Assembly (NCBI RefSeq): GCF_004115155.1
Contig: NZ_RDSM01000002.1
Coordinates: 1,178,001-1,242,000, forward strand
DNA: 64,000 nucleotides
Reading direction: 5' to 3'
Origin: Granulicella sibirica
GTDB lineage: Bacteria > Acidobacteriota > Terriglobia > Terriglobales > Acidobacteriaceae
Below are positions 1 to 8,347 of this stretch, in pieces. Below the pieces are notes generated by a model, which was not told the DNA's origin, ran no database searches, and was given only the letters and a program-made list of their open reading frames with translations. Both the position numbers and the translations under genes were made by a program. The stretch's first letter is position 1. Each line of letters starts with the position of its first letter.

Positions 1-224
1 CGGGCATCCAACGCCGTTTCGATCTCCCAGAAACTGGCAATCAGCGCATCCATTGCGTCCGAGCGAGCCGCAATCGCAGCCGCGCCCGCGCCGAGCGTTC
101 CCGCCGAAGCCTCGAAGCCCCCACGAATCCTAAGCAGTCCGCGCTGATACTCGCCGCGCGCAGAATCTCCCCGATCCCCGCTGCCTTCGCCTTCCGCCGG
201 TGCTTTCGTCAGCTCTTTACCCAC
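1..224 (-). CDS. glnD: [Protein-PII] uridylyltransferase GlnD, N-terminal fragment
   Basis: Only about 74 N-terminal codons are inside the window; the gene continues past position 1. The start is a GTG at 224, chosen because a good Shine-Dalgarno (GAGGGAG) lies about 6 bases upstream. The visible protein contains YQRGLLRIRGGFEA and later AAIAARSDAMDALIASFWE, which resembles the helical N-terminus that precedes the nucleotidyltransferase domain of GlnD. GlnD uridylylates and de-uridylylates PII in response to glutamine. The gene follows the PII gene by 35 bases on the same strand and is the third gene of an amtB-PII-glnD operon, which strongly supports the call. No catalytic motif is visible because the domain lies outside the window, so the call rests on N-terminal pattern plus context. 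Confidence 0.68.
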   Translation of the reverse strand, partial: MGKELTKAPAEGEGSGDRGDSARGEYQRGLLRIRGGFEASAGTLGAGAAAIAARSDAMDALIASFWEIETALDA

Positions 225-259
225 CTGATCGCTCCCTCTAAGGGACGCCCAAAGCGATC

Positions 260-631
<372 letters not shown>

Positions 632-646
632 CTATTCCCTGCTCCC

Positions 647-682
647 TGTCTCTAGTGAGCCCAGTGTCTCTAGTGAGCCCAG
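647..682. repeat. Perfect tandem duplication of 18 bp at the 3' end of amtB
   Basis: The 18-base unit TGTCTCTAGTGAGCCCAG occurs twice head to tail (647-664 and 665-682). The copy at 665-682 contains the amtB stop codon and its last three codons; the other copy lies just after the stop. The duplication therefore does not change the protein. It looks like a replication-slippage event. Confidence 0.9.
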
Positions 683-2112
683 TCGTAACCCTCTTCTCCA
701 TGCTGAGACAAGTCAAGTCCGATCCGCTCGGATTCTTCATCTACACGCAGCCCAATCGTCTTATCGACCAGGAAGAGAATGATCAACGTCCCGATAATCG
801 AGATCGTCCACGCAATCGCAACGCCCGTAAGCTGGTTCAGCAACTGGTGCGCATTCCCTTCGAGCAGCCCGGTCGCGTTGCCCGCTCCAAAGATCGGGTT
901 GATCGCACTGTTCGCAAACACACCCGTAAGAATCGCCCCAAGCGTCCCGCCCGCGCCATGCACACCGAACGCGTCGAGCGAGTCATCATACCCGAACGTA
1001 GCCTTCACCTTCACGACCATGAAGTAGCAGAACACCCCCACGATCAGTCCAAGCCAGAGCGCGCTCATCGGCGACACGAACCCAGCCGCCGGCGTAATTC
1101 CCACCAGCCCAGCCACCGCTCCCGAAATAGCACCCAGCGCCGACACCTTACCCTGCCGCAGCCACTCCGCCGCGCTCCAGCCAATCGCCGCCGCCGCCGC
1201 GCCAAAATGCGTCGCCACGAATGCCGAAGTAGCCAGCGTACCGGCCGCCAGCGCACTGCCAGCATTGAATCCAAACCAGCCTACCCAGAGCAGGCAAGCC
1301 CCGATAAAGCTCAACACCACCGAGTGCGGAGGCATCGGAACCTTCGGATACCCAAGCCGCTTGCCCAGGTAGAGCGCCGTCACCAGCGCCGAAACTCCCG
1401 AAGTCACATGCACCACCGTCCCACCCGCAAAATCAAGGCACGGGAACCGTCCACCCAGCGAAGCGTTCAACAGTCCACCCTTACCCCAAACCATGTGCGC
1501 CATCGGGCTATACACAAACAGCGCCCACAGCACCATGAAGATGAGCATCGCCGAAAACTTCATCCTCTCCGCAAACGCGCCCGTAATCAGCGCCGGAGTA
1601 ATGATCGCAAACATCAGTTGATACACCATGAACGTCTGCAGCGGAATCGTCGCCGCATACTTGATATCCGGAGCCAGCCCAACCCCACGCAGAAACACGT
1701 TATGCAGCCCACCGATAAACGCATTCCCCTCGCCGAACGCAAGCGAGTAGCTCACTAGCGCCCAAAGCACCGTGATCACCGCCATCATCGCGAACGTCTG
1801 CATCATCGTCCCGAGGATGTTCTTCTTCCGCACCAGACCGCCGTAGAACAGCGCCAGACCCGGCCCGCTCATCATCAACACAAGCGCCGCCGAAACGAGC
1901 ATCCAGCCATTGTCGCCCGCGGTCTGCGCGGCAGCAATCGCGGCAACATTATCCGCGTTCTGCTTCTCAAGCGCAGCAATGCGGTCCGCCTGCGACCCCG
2001 CGCTCGCCGGAGCCGTCACAGGGGCTGTCTGCGCAAGCGCCTGCCTCCCACCCGGAACACCAAACATGGAAACGAAAAGAAGCAGGACTACTCGAACAGC
2101 TGAAAAACGCAT
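670..2112 (-). CDS. amtB: Ammonium transporter AmtB
   Basis: Inner-membrane ammonia/ammonium channel of the Amt/Rh family, about 480 residues. I chose the ATG at 2112 over an in-frame start at 2229 because it gives a clean signal peptide (MRFSAVRVVLLLFVSMFG... up to AQT) and has GAGGGTG upstream. Next comes a 30-residue Ala/Gln-rich extracytoplasmic stretch, then eleven predicted membrane helices beginning at NGWMLVSAALVLMMSGPGLA. The two pore histidines are visible in GTVVHVTSGVSAL and FGVHGAGGTLGAI. It is the first gene of the amtB-PII-glnD operon, and PII (next gene) is the known plug of this channel. The C-terminal tail ends GYDWAH. Confidence 0.95.
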   Translation of the reverse strand: MRFSAVRVVLLLFVSMFGVPGGRQALAQTAPVTAPASAGSQADRIAALEKQNADNVAAIAAAQTAGDNGWMLVSAALVLMMSGPGLALFYGGLVRKKNILGTMMQTFAMMAVITVLWALVSYSLAFGEGNAFIGGLHNVFLRGVGLAPDIKYAATIPLQTFMVYQLMFAIITPALITGAFAERMKFSAMLIFMVLWALFVYSPMAHMVWGKGGLLNASLGGRFPCLDFAGGTVVHVTSGVSALVTALYLGKRLGYPKVPMPPHSVVLSFIGACLLWVGWFGFNAGSALAAGTLATSAFVATHFGAAAAAIGWSAAEWLRQGKVSALGAISGAVAGLVGITPAAGFVSPMSALWLGLIVGVFCYFMVVKVKATFGYDDSLDAFGVHGAGGTLGAILTGVFANSAINPIFGAGNATGLLEGNAHQLLNQLTGVAIAWTISIIGTLIILFLVDKTIGLRVDEESERIGLDLSQHGEEGYDWAH

Positions 2113-2469
2113 AGCGCAATCACCCTCAATTTTCGGCAACGTTCTGCAAACGATACGGTTATTCCCACCCGTGCATGGAGCGGTTGCGGCTTCGACCAGC
2201 GACTCCGGGCAGCGGCTGGCCCGGCTCAAAATTCAGTCTCGATGCGCTTACTCTACACAAGCGCCGCCCCCCACACAAAGCGGGAAATTCACAGTCGCCT
2301 CACGCCCCGCTCAACATTGCCGCCAATCTACGTCACTCATCCCGTAGTCGCAGCGGTTGTCTGATGTCCGTCTGTCGGTCGTCCTTGCCGTTGCTTTTCT
2401 GGTTGTCATTCCCGAAGGGAATCTGCGTCTGCCGTTTCCGTCGCTCGTTATGCCCAGCGGAACAAGTTA
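2113..2469. other. Intergenic region upstream of amtB
   Basis: This stretch of about 357 bases lies between the end of the 91-residue gene and the start of amtB, both on the minus strand, so it should hold the amtB promoter. I see no convincing protein: open frames here are short and lack ribosome sites. It contains one copy of the interspersed palindromic repeat (2399-2428). A weak sigma-54-like match exists on the minus strand but lacks the -12 GC. Confidence 0.5.
2399..2428. repeat. Interspersed palindromic repeat, copy 1
   Basis: The core is TGGTTGTCATTCCCGAAGGG followed by AATCTGCGT, built around the palindrome TTCCCGAAGGGAA. It is flanked by TTGCCGTTGC-type hexamer repeats. The same 30-base core recurs at 4838-4867 and 11284-11313, always between genes. 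Function is unknown; it could be a REP-like element. Confidence 0.75.
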
Positions 2470-2745
2470 TCACCGCCCCAGCAACTCCCCCACGATCCCT
2501 TCCCACTCCTCCCGCAACCCACCCGTCGCCGTCGGCCGTCTCGCCTGCCGATACCAATACCCCGCATTCCCGATATCGCCTTCCCGTCGATGCAGGTAAG
2601 CATGCACCCAAGCCCCATCCGGCCCATCCACATCCTGCGCGATCATATGCGCCTTCTCCCAATCACCCTTCCCATCCCACCAAAGCGCAAGCAGCAGCCC
2701 GCTCAACCCATCCGGCCCCGCCTCCTGAAACTCCTCAATCGTCAT
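2470..2745 (-). CDS. Conserved small protein of unknown function (91 aa)
   Basis: A 91-residue cytoplasmic protein starting MTIEEFQEAGPDGLSGLLLA. It is helical and Trp-rich, with the features WWDGKGDWEKAHMIAQD, GAWVHAYLHRREGD and GNAGYWYRQA, which read like one or two TPR-like helical pairs. I recognise the pattern as a small conserved hypothetical found in Acidobacteria and Proteobacteria, with no known function. A Shine-Dalgarno (GGAGTAGAGGG) precedes the ATG at 2745. It lies just downstream of the esterase gene on the same strand (27-base gap), so the two may be co-transcribed. Nothing in the sequence shows a catalytic role. Confidence 0.75.
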   Translation of the reverse strand: MTIEEFQEAGPDGLSGLLLALWWDGKGDWEKAHMIAQDVDGPDGAWVHAYLHRREGDIGNAGYWYRQARRPTATGGLREEWEGIVGELLGR

Positions 2746-2772
2746 AGCCCTCTACTCCCTATTCCCCAATCC

Positions 2773-3720
2773 CTACTCACTGCCCTTACCCATATACCCA
2801 CGCGCCCTCATCCACGTCGCCAGCAAATCCGGCCAGACCTTCAAATCCGGATACCCCTGAGCCAGCCCCGTCCCGTGCGGACCGTTCTGAAAGATATGCA
2901 TCTCCGCCGGAACCCCCGCCTTCACCAGCGCGGTGTAAAACATCACGCTGTTCAGAACCGGCACCGTCTTGTCATCCGTCGTCGAATAAAGAAACGAGGG
3001 CGGCGTATCCCTCGTCACCTGTTGATCGGCCGAAAGCTCCGCCACCAGCGCCGGATCTGGATGCTCCCCCAATAGATACTTCCTCGATCCCGTGTGCCCG
3101 TAGGGATCTTCAAACGTAATCACCGGATAACTCAATACCAGGAAGTCGGGCCGGCTACTCTGCCGTTCAATCGGATCCGGATCTCCCGCCTTCCCCGCGT
3201 CAAACTTCGTACCAGCGGTAGCCGCCAAATGCCCACCCGCCGAGAATCCCCACATCCCAAGATGATCCGAGCTAATTCCGTACTCCGAAGCTCGCGCTCT
3301 CACGGTCCGGATCGCCCTCTGCGCGTCCCCAATCTCGATCGGATGGTGGTAAGTCGGCCCCAGCCGGTACACCAGCACAAACGCCGCCACCCCACGCGCA
3401 TTCAACCACAGCGCGACGTCCTCCCCTTCCTTCTTCATCGAGAGGTGCTGATACCCGCCGCCCGGCGCAACGATCACCCCGGTCTTCGTCGCGTTCTCCC
3501 CCTTCGGCAGATACACATACAGCAGCGGCCGATCGATCGCCTCATTGCCAACCGCGCCCGGAGCCCCGTTCCCGCCGCGCGGCTTATCCGGCCACAGCAG
3601 CATCTTCTTCCCACCCGTCAGCACGTCCACCACGTACGGCGCAGCCGGAGTCTGCCCCGGAACACTTACCGCCGGCAACCCCGCGGTCAAACCAAGAACC
3701 ATCCCCAACCAGAACTTCAT
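2773..3720 (-). CDS. Secreted alpha/beta-hydrolase esterase (acetylxylan-esterase/BD-FAE type)
   Basis: An exported alpha/beta-hydrolase, about 315 residues. The ATG at 3720 is preferred over the one at 3741 because GGAGG lies 5 bases upstream and the signal peptide then starts MKFWLGMVLGLTAGLPA. The oxyanion region is VIVAPGGGYQHLS, the nucleophile elbow is GFSAGG (serine), the acid is in STTDDKTVPV and the base is in NGPHGTGL. These fit the BD-FAE/acetyl-xylan esterase group that removes acetyl or similar groups from sugars. Substrate cannot be read from the sequence. It is divergent from the NeuB-like gene at 3873 and upstream of the 91-residue gene. Confidence 0.88.
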   Translation of the reverse strand: MKFWLGMVLGLTAGLPAVSVPGQTPAAPYVVDVLTGGKKMLLWPDKPRGGNGAPGAVGNEAIDRPLLYVYLPKGENATKTGVIVAPGGGYQHLSMKKEGEDVALWLNARGVAAFVLVYRLGPTYHHPIEIGDAQRAIRTVRARASEYGISSDHLGMWGFSAGGHLAATAGTKFDAGKAGDPDPIERQSSRPDFLVLSYPVITFEDPYGHTGSRKYLLGEHPDPALVAELSADQQVTRDTPPSFLYSTTDDKTVPVLNSVMFYTALVKAGVPAEMHIFQNGPHGTGLAQGYPDLKVWPDLLATWMRARGYMGKGSE

Positions 3721-3872
3721 CGAGCCTCCAGGACCATGCAAATTCCCGTCCGCAACATATTAAGCCTTCTCAAGTAAGATGGACGGGCTTGGAAGATTCT
3801 GAAACAATCCACCTGTTCGTTCCGGACCCCAGGGTCCGCGTCATCCCCAACTAACGATCCCTCGGAGTCACC

Positions 3873-4748
3873 ATGAGCACTGTGAAGATTGGCAACAAAT
3901 CGGTAGGTCCCGGCCATCCCTGCTACATCATCGCGGAGATCGGTATCAACCACAACGGTGACGTCGATCTCGCCAAGCGCCTCATCAGCGTGGCCGTCGC
4001 CGCCGGGTGCGATGCCGTCAAGTTCCAGAAGCGCACCGTTGATGTCGTCTACACCGCAAAGGAGCTCGCGACGCCCCGTGAGAACCCGTTCGGCACCACG
4101 AACGGCGACCTGAAATACGGTCTCGAATTCGAAGCCGAGGATTACGAAGAGATCGCAGCCTTCTGCAAGTCCGTCAAGATTCCCTGGTTCGTCTCCCCCT
4201 GGGATGAAGGTGCCGTCGACTTCATGGAGCGGTTCGACACCCCCGTCTACAAGATCGCGTCCGCCTCCCTTACCGACGACAATCTCCTCCGTCATCTCCG
4301 CAAGACCGGCAAGCCCATCATCGCCTCTACCGGCATGAGCACCTACGAGGAGATCGACCACGCCGTCGGTGTCCTCGGCAAGGAAGACCTCATCCTCATG
4401 CACACCACGAGCACCTACCCGGCCAAGTACGAGCAGCTTAATCTCCGTGCCATCCCCACCATGGCCGACCGCTACGGCGTCCCCGTCGGCTACTCCGGAC
4501 ACGAAACCGGCATCCCTACCTCCGTCGCGGCCTCCGTCCTCGGAGCCTGCTGCGTCGAGCGCCACATCACCATGGACCGCGCCATGTGGGGCTCGGACCA
4601 GTCCGCATCCCTCGAGCCCAACGGCATCAGCCGCCTCGTCCGCGACATCCGCCTCTGCGAGCAGTCCATGGGAGACGGCATCAAGCGCGTCTACGACGAG
4701 GAAGTCCCAGTCATGAAGAAGCTCCGCCGCGTAGGCGCAGCCGTCTAA
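3873..4748 (+). CDS. NeuB-family nonulosonate synthase (N-acetylneuraminate/KDN-type)
   Basis: Family members condense phosphoenolpyruvate with a six-carbon sugar (ManNAc, mannose-6-P or similar) to make a nine-carbon 2-keto-3-deoxy acid. Visible signatures are IIAEIGINHNGD near the N-terminus, AVKFQKRT, the SPWDEGAVDF strand, KIASAS, STGMST, GYSGHETG and the metal-ligand histidine in VERHITMDR. At 291 residues it stops after the TIM barrel; the usual C-terminal SAF (antifreeze-like) domain of about 60 residues, which completes the partner's active site in NeuB dimers, is absent. The gene heads a plus-strand cluster and is followed by a KdsC-like phosphatase, a pairing known for KDN-9-phosphate synthesis. 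A GGAG site lies upstream of the ATG. The exact sugar is not determined. Confidence 0.87.
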   Translation: MSTVKIGNKSVGPGHPCYIIAEIGINHNGDVDLAKRLISVAVAAGCDAVKFQKRTVDVVYTAKELATPRENPFGTTNGDLKYGLEFEAEDYEEIAAFCKSVKIPWFVSPWDEGAVDFMERFDTPVYKIASASLTDDNLLRHLRKTGKPIIASTGMSTYEEIDHAVGVLGKEDLILMHTTSTYPAKYEQLNLRAIPTMADRYGVPVGYSGHETGIPTSVAASVLGACCVERHITMDRAMWGSDQSASLEPNGISRLVRDIRLCEQSMGDGIKRVYDEEVPVMKKLRRVGAAV

Positions 4749-4837
4749 CGCCCCTCTTCGTGCGCTCCTCTCACTGATCATCCTGAGCGGAGCGCAGAGG
4801 AGTTCAGGGACCTGCCGTTGCCGTTGCATTTGCTCCT

Positions 4838-4867
4838 CTGGTTGTCATTCCCGAAGGGAATCTGCGT
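4838..4867. repeat. Interspersed palindromic repeat, copy 2
   Basis: Same 30-base core as at 2399-2428 and 11284-11313, centred on TTCCCGAAGGGAA and flanked by runs of TTGCCG/CCGTTG hexamers. It lies in the 218-base gap between the NeuB-like and KdsC-like genes, so it would be inside a transcript if the two genes form one operon. Confidence 0.75.
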
Positions 4868-4966
4868 TTGCCGTTGCCGTTGTATTTGCCATTTCCCGTT
4901 CTTACCCGTCTTTCCAACCGAAGCGTATCCGCTCGTTCCACCTGTCTCTGCCCCTCAAGCAACCCC

Positions 4967-5506
4967 ATGCATTTCGACCTGAAAATCCTCCAGACCATCC
5001 AGGCCATCGCCCTCGATGTTGACGGCGTTCTCACGGACGGGACCCTCACCTGGTCCCAGTCTGGCGAAGAGTCGAAGACGTTTTCCTTCACTGACATCAT
5101 GGGCCTCTCCCTCGCCCGCCGTCTCGGCCTCACCATGGCCCTTATCTCCGGCGAGAACTCTCCCCTTGTCGATCGCTACGCCAAAAAGCTCCATATTCCC
5201 TTCGTCGTCAAGGGCACCCGCGACAAGGCCACCGCCCTGGGCGACTTCGCCGCGCAATTTAAAATCCCCTTCCACAACATCGCCTTCTTCGGCGACGATC
5301 TCAACGACCTCCCTGCCATGCAGATCGCCGGCCTGCCCTGCTGCCCCTCGAACGCTGCCTCTGACGTCATCGCCTACGTTCAGAAGCGCGGCTTCGTCGC
5401 CGGACGCCCTGGAGGCAGCGGCGCCGTGCGCGATCTCGTCGATCTCATCCTCAAAGAGCGCGATCTTGACGGCCTGGAAGTCTTCCACCGCAAGCCGCCC
5501 GAGTAG
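4967..5506 (+). CDS. KdsC-like HAD phosphatase (type C0)
   Basis: A 179-residue haloacid-dehalogenase phosphatase of the small cap-less C0 class that acts as a tetramer on KDO-8-P or KDN-9-P. Motif I is ALDVDGVLTDGTLTW with the two catalytic aspartates, motif II is ALISGENSP, the lysine lies in VKGTRDKATAL, and motif III is FFGDDLNDLPAM. The start ATG at 4967 was chosen because it puts motif I at the usual place (about residue 16); an earlier in-frame ATG at 4868 would add 33 residues of repeat-derived sequence. Its position after a NeuB-like synthase suggests it dephosphorylates that product. No CMP-sugar synthetase (NeuA/KdsB) is seen in the cluster. Confidence 0.87.
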   Translation: MHFDLKILQTIQAIALDVDGVLTDGTLTWSQSGEESKTFSFTDIMGLSLARRLGLTMALISGENSPLVDRYAKKLHIPFVVKGTRDKATALGDFAAQFKIPFHNIAFFGDDLNDLPAMQIAGLPCCPSNAASDVIAYVQKRGFVAGRPGGSGAVRDLVDLILKERDLDGLEVFHRKPPE

Positions 5507-5544
5507 CAACGACCGCTCCCCACCATCCGCTACCATAGGACCTG

Positions 5545-7374
5545 ATGAAGCTCTCCGATTACGTCGTTAAGTTTGTTGCAGACCTCGGCATTACCAACGT
5601 CTTCCTCGTCACCGGCGGCGGTGCCATGCACCTCAACCAGTCTCTCGGCGCCGAAAAACGCATCCACGCCATCTGCAACTCGCACGAGCAGGCTTCCGCC
5701 ATCTGCGCCGAGGGCTACGCCAAGGCCTCGAACGGCCTCGGCGTCTGCATGGTCACCACCGGCCCCGGAGGCACCAACGCCGTCACCGGCGTCGCGGGAG
5801 CCTGGTGCGACTCCACCCCGGTTCTCTTTATCTCCGGCCAGGTCAAGCGTCCCGACCGCATGTTCGCCCCCGACGGCTCTCCCCTTGGCATGCGTCAGCT
5901 TGGCGTTCAGGAGGTCGACATTACCTCCATCGTCAAACCCATCACCAAGTACGCCGTAACCATCCTCGAACCGCTCGACATCCGCTACCACATGGAAAAA
6001 GCCGTCTGGCTCGCCCTCAATGGCCGTCCCGGCCCCGTCTGGATCGACATCCCCCTTGACGTCCAGGCCACCCCTCTCACCAACACCGACAGCCTCCGCA
6101 GCTTCGACCCCGAAAGCCCCGCCGAGCAGGCCCACAGGGCCAAGGGCTCCGACGTCCCCGCCGAAGTAGCGAACTTCATCGAAAAGTTCAACGCCTCCGA
6201 GCGCCCCCTCCTCTTCGCCGGTAACGGCATTCGCCTCGCCCGCGCCGAAAAAGAGTTCGAAGAGCTCCGCCAGCTTCTAAGCGTCCCAACCGTAGCCACC
6301 TGGTGCGCCGCCGACCTCGTCCCGTCCGAAGACGAAACCTACGTCGGACGCCCCGGCTCCGTCGCCGCCCGAGGCGCAAACTTCGCTCTCCAGAACTCCG
6401 ACCTTCTCCTCGCCATCGGCGTCCGTCTCGACTTCGCCATCACCGGCTACGCCCCCCACAACCTGGCCCGCGAAGCCCACAAAGCCGCCGTAGACATCGA
6501 TGCCGCCGAATTAGCCAAGCTCCACCCCTACCTCCAGCAGCCGATCCAATCCGACGCCAAAGTCTTCCTCGCCGAAATCCTCAAGCAAAAACACCTCCTC
6601 AAGCCCAAGGACCACACCCCCTGGCTCGAACGCTGCGCCGACTGGAAGACCCGCTACCCCGTCGTCACCGACGAGCACCGCAAGCCCGAGGGCCTCGTTT
6701 CGATCTTCAATCTCGCCGAAGTCCTCGGCAACGAGGTCAGCCCCAACGACCGCCTCGTCGTCGGCAACTCCGGCTCCGGAATCGAGATCTACCTCCTCGC
6801 CTGCCCCACCCTCCACTCGCAGCGCCTCTACCACACCGCCGGCCTCGGCTCCATGGGCTACGCCATCCCCATGGCCATAGCCGTCGCCATCGCCAACCCC
6901 GGTCGCGAGGTCATCGCCGTCGACGGAGACGGCGGCTTCCAGTTCAACATCCAGGAACTCGAAACCATCCACCGCCTCCAGCTTCCCATCAAGTTCTTCG
7001 TCCTCAACAACGACGGCTACTCCTCCATCCGCGCCAGCCAGAAAGCCTACTTCGGCGACGCCACGATCGGAGCCGACCGCAACACCGGCCTCACCATCCC
7101 CAACCTCTCCAAGGTCGGAGCCTCTTACGGCCTGGGAACCCACATCATCCACGACCAGACCAACCTCAGCGCCGAAGTCCGCAAGGTCCTCGACATGCCC
7201 GGCCCCGTCCTCTGCGACGTCAACGTCCTCCCCGACGAAGTCCGCGCCCCCCGCCTCCAGTCCTATCAAAAAGAGGACGGCTCCTTCATCTCCAAGCCCC
7301 TCGAAGACCTCTTCCCCTTCCTCCCCCGCGAAGAGTTCCTCGCCAACATGATCATCAAACCCCTTCCCGAATAA
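5545..7374 (+). CDS. Thiamine-diphosphate enzyme, acetolactate-synthase-like
   Basis: A 609-residue protein with the three-domain architecture of acetohydroxyacid synthase. The N-terminal pyrimidine-binding domain holds the catalytic glutamate in NSHEQASAICAEGYAKA (about residue 50) and VTTGPGGTNAVTG. The central domain spans roughly 190-350. The C-terminal cofactor domain carries the thiamine-diphosphate motif starting AVDGDGGFQFN (about residue 460) and ending VLNNDGYSS. Homologues occur in surface-polysaccharide clusters. One characterised relative in function, YerE of Yersinia, adds a two-carbon unit from pyruvate to a keto-sugar; whether this protein does so is inference. A branched-chain amino acid role is unlikely because no small subunit or ilv genes are nearby. 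The TIM-barrel gene follows after 4 bases. Confidence 0.85.
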   Translation: MKLSDYVVKFVADLGITNVFLVTGGGAMHLNQSLGAEKRIHAICNSHEQASAICAEGYAKASNGLGVCMVTTGPGGTNAVTGVAGAWCDSTPVLFISGQVKRPDRMFAPDGSPLGMRQLGVQEVDITSIVKPITKYAVTILEPLDIRYHMEKAVWLALNGRPGPVWIDIPLDVQATPLTNTDSLRSFDPESPAEQAHRAKGSDVPAEVANFIEKFNASERPLLFAGNGIRLARAEKEFEELRQLLSVPTVATWCAADLVPSEDETYVGRPGSVAARGANFALQNSDLLLAIGVRLDFAITGYAPHNLAREAHKAAVDIDAAELAKLHPYLQQPIQSDAKVFLAEILKQKHLLKPKDHTPWLERCADWKTRYPVVTDEHRKPEGLVSIFNLAEVLGNEVSPNDRLVVGNSGSGIEIYLLACPTLHSQRLYHTAGLGSMGYAIPMAIAVAIANPGREVIAVDGDGGFQFNIQELETIHRLQLPIKFFVLNNDGYSSIRASQKAYFGDATIGADRNTGLTIPNLSKVGASYGLGTHIIHDQTNLSAEVRKVLDMPGPVLCDVNVLPDEVRAPRLQSYQKEDGSFISKPLEDLFPFLPREEFLANMIIKPLPE

Positions 7375-7378
7375 GCCC

Positions 7379-8218
7379 ATGCCCAAGACCTACGGCATCA
7401 TGCAGGGCCGCCTCGCTCCCCCGGAAGACAACCGCTTCCAATCCTTCCCCCGCAACAGTTGGCGCGAAGAGATCCCCCGCGCCCGCGAAGCCGGCCTCGA
7501 CTACATCGAGTGGATCCACGACGCCTACGGCGAATCCGCCAACCCCATCTTCACCTCCGAAGGAAGAGCCGAACTAGCCGCACTGAAAGCCAAGAACAAC
7601 ATAGCCACCCCAGCCCTCTGCGGCGACTGGTTCATGGACAACCCATTCCTCCGCTGCACCCCCGAAGAGCGCGAACACCGCGAGCAGCACCTCCACGCCC
7701 TCCTCCCCCTCGCCGCCGCCATCGGAGCCAACCGCATGGTCATCCCCATCGTAGACAACTCAAGAATGCAGTCCGAAGCCGACAAACAAACCATCCTGGA
7801 AGTCCTCCGCCGAGCCCTCCCCCAAGCCGAGCAAGCCAACGTAGAACTCCACCTCGAAACCGACCTAAACTCACAGGACTTCGCCGCCTTCCTGTCCCAC
7901 ATCGAACACCCCATGCTCCGCATCAACTGGGACTCCGGCAACTCCAGCGGCCTCGGCTACATAGCCCACGAAGAGTTCGCCGCCTACGGCCCCCGCATCG
8001 GCTCCATCCACATCAAGGACCGCTACCGCAAGCCCGAAGGCGGCATCGAAACCCGCCCCCTCGGCACCGGCTCCGCCGACTTCGACGACGTCTTCCAATC
8101 CATCCGCGCCATCGACTACCAGGGCGGCCTAACCCTCCAGGTAGCCCGTGGCACACCCAACGAAGAAGTCCCCTTCATCAAAACCCAAATCGCCTACGTC
8201 AAGCGATACTGGTCCTAG
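7379..8218 (+). CDS. Sugar phosphate isomerase/epimerase (xylose-isomerase-like TIM barrel)
   Basis: A 279-residue protein of the AP-endonuclease-2/xylose-isomerase-like TIM-barrel family. Supporting segments are YGIMQGRLAP at the start, AGLDYIEWIHD, ANRMVIPIVDNS, the metal-ligand glutamate in VELHLETDL, RINWDSGN, the histidine-bearing IGSIHIKDR and LTLQVARGT near the end. Family members move carbonyl groups or epimerise sugars and polyols using a divalent metal. It starts 4 bases after the thiamine-diphosphate gene with no clear ribosome site, so translation is probably coupled. Within the cluster it could supply or reshape the keto-sugar used by neighbours. Confidence 0.82.
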   Translation: MPKTYGIMQGRLAPPEDNRFQSFPRNSWREEIPRAREAGLDYIEWIHDAYGESANPIFTSEGRAELAALKAKNNIATPALCGDWFMDNPFLRCTPEEREHREQHLHALLPLAAAIGANRMVIPIVDNSRMQSEADKQTILEVLRRALPQAEQANVELHLETDLNSQDFAAFLSHIEHPMLRINWDSGNSSGLGYIAHEEFAAYGPRIGSIHIKDRYRKPEGGIETRPLGTGSADFDDVFQSIRAIDYQGGLTLQVARGTPNEEVPFIKTQIAYVKRYWS

Positions 8219-8252
8219 AGCCGCGCCGAGACACGAGGTAAGCGCGCCTTGC

Positions 8253-8312
8253 TTTACGGCACGGCTTCAGCCGTGCCGTAAACAACCGCAGCAAACACGC
8301 GGCTTCAGCCGC
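8253..8312. terminator. Two TTCA-loop hairpins: possible terminator or REP-like element
   Basis: Positions 8253-8265 (TTTACGGCACGGC) pair perfectly with 8270-8282 (GCCGTGCCGTAAA) across a TTCA loop, giving a 13-bp stem. A second smaller hairpin follows: GCGGC (8299-8303), TTCA, GCCGC (8308-8312). The first ends in AAA on the plus strand and starts with TTT, so it could stop transcription in either direction weakly. The shared GGCTTCAGCC core suggests a repeat family rather than two unrelated terminators. Confidence 0.55.
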
Positions 8313-8347
8313 TGAGGTACGTCCTCCTTCAACCGCCACGGAGCCCA

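Noticed and set aside
655..1758. Long plus-strand open frame (367 codons) opposite amtB
   Set aside because: The protein is Arg/His/Gln-rich with no domain pattern and lies fully antisense to a clear transporter gene; it is a shadow of high-GC codon use.
2290..2340. Sigma-54 promoter upstream of amtB
   Set aside because: The best minus-strand match (TTGGCGGCAATGTTGAG) keeps the -24 GG but lacks the -12 GC, so it is too weak to report as a promoter.
6303..7577. Plus-strand open frame of 424 codons overlapping the thiamine-diphosphate gene
   Set aside because: Its protein is almost all Arg, Pro and His, typical of an out-of-frame read through GC-rich coding sequence.
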